Positions 6,774-9,332 of a DNA stretch of 9,332 nt are shown here, piece by piece. Every line of letters begins with the position of its first letter. The stretch's first letter is position 1. Source of the DNA: Bacteroidota bacterium. GTDB taxonomy: Bacteria; Bacteroidota; Bacteroidia; Chitinophagales; Chitinophagaceae. Location of the stretch: the NCBI GenBank assembly GCA_023386855.1, contig JAEWIW010000411.1, positions 1-9,332 on the forward strand, given 5' to 3'. Made by a program: the position numbers and the translations under genes. A model generated the notes under the pieces. The model was given only the letters and a program-made list of their open reading frames with translations, did no database searches and was not told the DNA's origin.

Positions 6774-7514
6774 ATGGATGAACTTTCAATGGAATATAAT
6801 ACCACGAGGAATGACCTGGCTATGAGGGAATATGGACGGCATATTCAGAAGATGATCGAATATCTTTTAACGATCGAGGACAGGGAAGAGCGCCAGCGTA
6901 ATGCATACGCGGTGATTGAATTGATGGGTTTTCTCAACCCTCACTTAAAAAATGTGGAAGATTTCAGGCATAAGCTCTGGGATCACCTTTTTTTGATATC
7001 CGATTTTAAGCTGGATGTGGATTCTCCCTATCCCATTCCTACGCGTGAAACGCTTAGGGCCAAGCCTGACCCGCTGCCTTACCCGAAGCGATATCCCAAA
7101 TTCTCGCACCTCGGTAAGAACCTGGAATTGGTGATCAATAAAGGACTTAACGAAGAGAACCCCGAAAAGAAGCAGGGCTTTGCCAATGCGGTAGCCTATT
7201 ACATGAAACTCGCCTACAGCAACTGGCATAAGGAAACCGTTCATGACGATGCCATTCAAAGTGAGCTGAGTAATATCACGCAGGGACAACTGGAATTCAC
7301 CAACACTCCTTTTGTAAGAAGCCCCAGGCCCAATGAAGGCCGCTCTGAGCGCGGATCCTACGGTGATTACCGGAATAAGGGCGGAAGGAACCAGAAATTC
7401 CAGGCCCGCAACCGCAACGACAGGAATGACCGTGGCGGCGACCGCAATGAACAACGCGACAGGAATGACCGCGGCGGTGGAAATAAATACAATAAGAAGA
7501 ATCGTTTCAAATAA
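6774..7514 (+). CDS. DUF4290 family protein with Arg/Asn/Asp/Gly-rich tail
   Basis: A 246-residue cytoplasmic protein. Residues 1-180 match the Bacteroidota DUF4290 family: MEYNTTR near the start, REYGRHIQKMIEYLLTIEDREERQ at 18-41, a helical MGFLNPHLKNVEDFRHKLWDHLF stretch at 51-73, PYPIPT at 85-90, PKRYPKFSHLGKNLE around 104-118, and a helix at 135-152. Function is unknown. Residues 181-246 are low-complexity and strongly basic, rich in Arg, Asn, Asp and Gly with several RGG and RNDR units, like disordered RNA-binding tails; nucleic-acid binding is inference. I chose ATG 6774 because the earlier in-frame ATG at 6747 would overlap the -7 box and adds residues with no family look. Position directly upstream of murA is the usual neighbourhood for this family. 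A rho-independent terminator follows 18 bases after the stop. Confidence 0.9.
   Translation: MDELSMEYNTTRNDLAMREYGRHIQKMIEYLLTIEDREERQRNAYAVIELMGFLNPHLKNVEDFRHKLWDHLFLISDFKLDVDSPYPIPTRETLRAKPDPLPYPKRYPKFSHLGKNLELVINKGLNEENPEKKQGFANAVAYYMKLAYSNWHKETVHDDAIQSELSNITQGQLEFTNTPFVRSPRPNEGRSERGSYGDYRNKGGRNQKFQARNRNDRNDRGGDRNEQRDRNDRGGGNKYNKKNRFK
7418..7477 (+). repeat. 21-bp imperfect direct repeat coding the RNDRGG units
   Basis: The 21-base unit at 7418-7438 recurs at 7457-7477 with one silent difference (T7433 versus C7472), an offset of 39 bases or 13 codons. Both copies encode the same D/R/N/G run in the DUF4290 tail. This suggests growth of the tail by in-frame duplication. Confidence 0.8.
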
Positions 7515-7532
7515 CTTCGATATACCTTTCAG

Positions 7533-7567
7533 CCCTGGCCGTTGCATTAATAACTGCCAGGGTTTTT
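7533..7567 (+). terminator. Rho-independent terminator after DUF4290
   Basis: CCCTGGC at 7533-7539 pairs perfectly with GCCAGGG at 7556-7562 (7 bp, five of them G-C, extendable by a G-U), with a 16-base loop, followed immediately by five T at 7563-7567. It starts 18 bases after the DUF4290 stop codon. The loop is long, so efficiency may be moderate. Its loop and T-run overlap the murA promoter elements. Confidence 0.75.
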
Positions 7568-7574
7568 ACTTTTG
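7542..7574 (+). promoter_or_regulatory. murA-gmk promoter
   Basis: TTG at 7542-7544 and TACTTTTG at 7567-7574 match the Bacteroidota -33 and -7 elements with a 22-base spacer. The box ends 24 bases before the murA ATG. The TTG lies in the loop of the preceding terminator, and the -7 box begins on the last T of its T-run. Confidence 0.65.
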
Positions 7575-7598
7575 CCATCATCCCAATCAACAACGTTC

Positions 7599-8909
7599 AT
7601 GAATTCATTTGAAGTCATTGGAGGAAAAAAACTCAGCGGCGAAATATATCCACAGGGTGCCAAGAATGAGGCGCTCCAGGTAATCAGTGCTGTATTGCTG
7701 ACCGCAGAGCCGGTTACCATTACCAACATTCCCGATATCATTGATGTGAACCTGCTGATTGAACTTTTACAGGATATGGGCGTGAAAGTGAACCGCAGTT
7801 CCAGGGATACCTGTACTTTCCAGGCTGATGACGTTAATGCTGAATACATTGAAAGCCCGGCCTTCCGGAAAAAAAGCGGGCGACTTCGTGGCTCAGTCAT
7901 GATTGCCGGCCCAATGCTGGCCAGGTTCAGGAAAGCGTTCATTCCAAAGCCGGGAGGTGATAAGATAGGAAGAAGAAGAATGGATACCCATATCCTTGGA
8001 TTTGAAAAGCTGGGCGCCAAATTTCATTATGATACCAGTGACGGTTTTTTTCACCTGGAAGCAAAGGATTTAAAGGGCGCATATATGCTGCTGGATGAGC
8101 CCTCTGTAACGGGCACAGCAAATATTGTGATGGCTGCAGTGCTCACTCCAGGTACTACCACCATTTATAATGCGGCCTGTGAGCCTTACCTGCAGCAGCT
8201 CTGCCGCATGCTCAGCCGCATGGGCGCCAAAATACAGGGCATAGGCAGTAACCTGCTAACCATCGAGGGAGTTGACGCCCTGGGGGGGACCAGCCACCGG
8301 ATGCTGCCCGACATGATCGAGATCGGTTCATTTATCGGCATGGCAGCCATGACCAACAGCGAACTCACTATTCGCAATGCAGGCATTGAGCACCTTGGAA
8401 TCATACCAGATAAGTTTGCCCAACTGGGTATCAAAATGGAATTCAGGGAGGATGATATTCATATACCTTCCCAGGATGTTTACGAGATCCAGCAATTTCT
8501 TGATGGAACTGTGCTGACCATTTCGGACCACCCCTGGCCAGGATTCACTCCCGACCTGCTGAGCATCATCCTGGTTGTAGCTACACAGGCCAGCGGTTCA
8601 GTACTGATTCACCAGAAAATGTTTGAAAGCCGGCTGTTCTTTGTAGATAAGCTTTTGGATATGGGTGCCCAGATCATCCTTTGCGACCCCCATAGAGCCG
8701 CGGTGATAGGACTGGGAAGAAAGACCCGCCTCAGGGGAATCAATATGACCAGCCCCGATATCCGGGCGGGAGTTGCCCTCCTGATCGCAGCATTGAGCGC
8801 TGAAGGAAAAAGCATTATCCAGAATATAGAACAGATCGACCGGGGATACCAGGATATTGACGGAAGGCTCAGGGCCCTGGGTGCTGAAATAAGAAGAATT
8901 CAAGAATAA
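7599..8909 (+). CDS. murA: UDP-N-acetylglucosamine 1-carboxyvinyltransferase (MurA), Cys-to-Asp active-site type
   Basis: Transfers enolpyruvate from phosphoenolpyruvate to UDP-GlcNAc, the first committed step of peptidoglycan synthesis, in the cytoplasm. It is 436 residues, full family length. Key sites by comparison with E. coli MurA: Lys22-Asn23 in GAKNEAL, Arg97 (R91), the flexible loop PKPGGDKIGRRRMD at 116-129 with Asp121 in place of Cys115 and Arg126 for R120, Asp319 in GFTPDL (the base D305), and Arg389 in SPDIRAG (R397). The Asp replacement is a known natural variant that keeps activity but prevents fosfomycin alkylation. I chose ATG 7599 because the in-frame ATG at 7572 lies inside the -7 box and family proteins begin near MNSFEVIGG. 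gmk follows after 12 bases, probably on the same mRNA. Confidence 0.97.
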   Translation: MNSFEVIGGKKLSGEIYPQGAKNEALQVISAVLLTAEPVTITNIPDIIDVNLLIELLQDMGVKVNRSSRDTCTFQADDVNAEYIESPAFRKKSGRLRGSVMIAGPMLARFRKAFIPKPGGDKIGRRRMDTHILGFEKLGAKFHYDTSDGFFHLEAKDLKGAYMLLDEPSVTGTANIVMAAVLTPGTTTIYNAACEPYLQQLCRMLSRMGAKIQGIGSNLLTIEGVDALGGTSHRMLPDMIEIGSFIGMAAMTNSELTIRNAGIEHLGIIPDKFAQLGIKMEFREDDIHIPSQDVYEIQQFLDGTVLTISDHPWPGFTPDLLSIILVVATQASGSVLIHQKMFESRLFFVDKLLDMGAQIILCDPHRAAVIGLGRKTRLRGINMTSPDIRAGVALLIAALSAEGKSIIQNIEQIDRGYQDIDGRLRALGAEIRRIQE

Positions 8910-8921
8910 CAGCAGCATACT

Positions 8922-9332
8922 ATGACAGAATCCACTATCACACATCCCTTTTCCGAAGACGCGGAAGGAAAACCAATTATTATTATAACCGCTCCATCTG
9001 GTGCCGGCAAGACTTCCATAACAAGGCACCTGCTCGAAAAATTCCCGCAGTTAAGCTTTTCCATTTCTGCTGCTACCCGCTCTCCAAGGGGTAACGAAAA
9101 GAATGGCGTGGATTATTATTTCCTGTCGGAAGAAGAGTTTAAAAACAGGATACAACACGATGAGTTCGTGGAGTGGGAAATGGTTTATGAAGGAAAATAT
9201 TATGGAACCCTGCGGGAAGAACTCCAGAGGATCTGGAATAATGGGCAGGTCCCGGTACTGGATATAGATGTTAAAGGAGCCATCCATGTTCAAAGCCAGA
9301 ACCCGGCAGGAACGCTATCCCTGTTTATAGAG
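8922..9332 (+). CDS. gmk: Guanylate kinase, C-terminus cut by window edge
   Basis: Phosphorylates GMP to GDP with ATP, feeding GTP and dGTP synthesis. I translated 137 codons by hand from ATG 8922 to the last base with no stop. The P-loop is APSGAGKTS at 24-32. The GMP-binding region is intact: SISAATRSPRGNEKNGVDYYF at 47-67 (Arg53, Arg56 and Tyr/Asp positions), FVEWEMVYEGKYYGT at 82-96, and the Walker-B-like VLDIDVKGA at 112-120. Usual length is 190-205 residues, so about a third is missing. A 17-residue N-terminal extension before the first strand is a little longer than in E. coli but contains no alternative ATG. It follows murA by 12 bases, with no promoter box or Shine-Dalgarno visible in between. 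Confidence 0.97.
   Translation, partial: MTESTITHPFSEDAEGKPIIIITAPSGAGKTSITRHLLEKFPQLSFSISAATRSPRGNEKNGVDYYFLSEEEFKNRIQHDEFVEWEMVYEGKYYGTLREELQRIWNNGQVPVLDIDVKGAIHVQSQNPAGTLSLFIE

Noticed and set aside
6945..7547. 200-codon open frame on the minus strand
   Set aside because: It is antisense to DUF4290. Its Val/Ala/Ile-rich start is the complement of the Arg/Asn/Asp/Gly codons of the repetitive tail, so the apparent membrane segment is an artefact.
7333..7602. 89-codon plus-strand frame overlapping the end of DUF4290 and the murA promoter
   Set aside because: It is a frame-shifted reading of the Arg-rich tail and continues through the terminator; no sign of selection or a start signal.
7547..8020. 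Minus-strand open frames within murA (7547-8020, 8186-8531) and across murA-gmk (8598-9029)
   Set aside because: They are antisense to clearly conserved genes and show no family features.

Overview
The window looks like ordinary chromosomal core of a Bacteroidota bacterium, most likely Chitinophagaceae or a close relative. The evidence is a GldC homologue, a secreted protein with a type IX secretion (T9SS) type A sorting domain, a DUF4290 gene directly before murA, TAnnTTTG promoter boxes, and almost no Shine-Dalgarno sequences. The lineage is inferred from gene families and gene order; no search was run.

There are ten genes in two divergent blocks that meet in the intergenic region 5377-5547. 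The leftward (minus-strand) block reads, in transcription order: gldC, a GatB/YqeY-domain protein, a CvpA-family membrane protein, an alpha/beta hydrolase, a CBS-domain protein with an ACT-like tail, a one-POTRA Omp85-type outer-membrane protein, and NAD kinase, which is cut by the left edge. gldC, yqeY-like and cvpA-like are separated by 9 and 1 bases and are almost certainly one transcript. Larger gaps of 70, 118 and 65 bases follow; the 118-base gap (3049-3166) holds two inverted repeats and may be a regulatory point.

The rightward (plus-strand) block reads: a T9SS cargo protein with a choice-of-anchor E-like domain, DUF4290 with an Arg/Asn/Asp/Gly-rich tail, murA, and guanylate kinase (gmk), which is cut by the right edge. 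A clear rho-independent terminator after DUF4290 overlaps a good murA promoter, so murA-gmk appears to start its own transcript. MurA carries Asp where the fosfomycin-reactive Cys is found in E. coli.

Functionally the window mixes housekeeping (NADP supply, the first committed step of peptidoglycan synthesis, GMP phosphorylation) with envelope and T9SS/gliding functions. I see no mobile element, tRNA or rRNA, CRISPR array, toxin-antitoxin pair or defence system, and no convincing undescribed multi-gene system. The best leads are the terminator/promoter overlap before murA, the short Omp85 beside nadK, the basic repetitive tail of the DUF4290 protein, and the inverted repeats before the CBS gene. 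Every stretch over 300 bases is covered by a gene.
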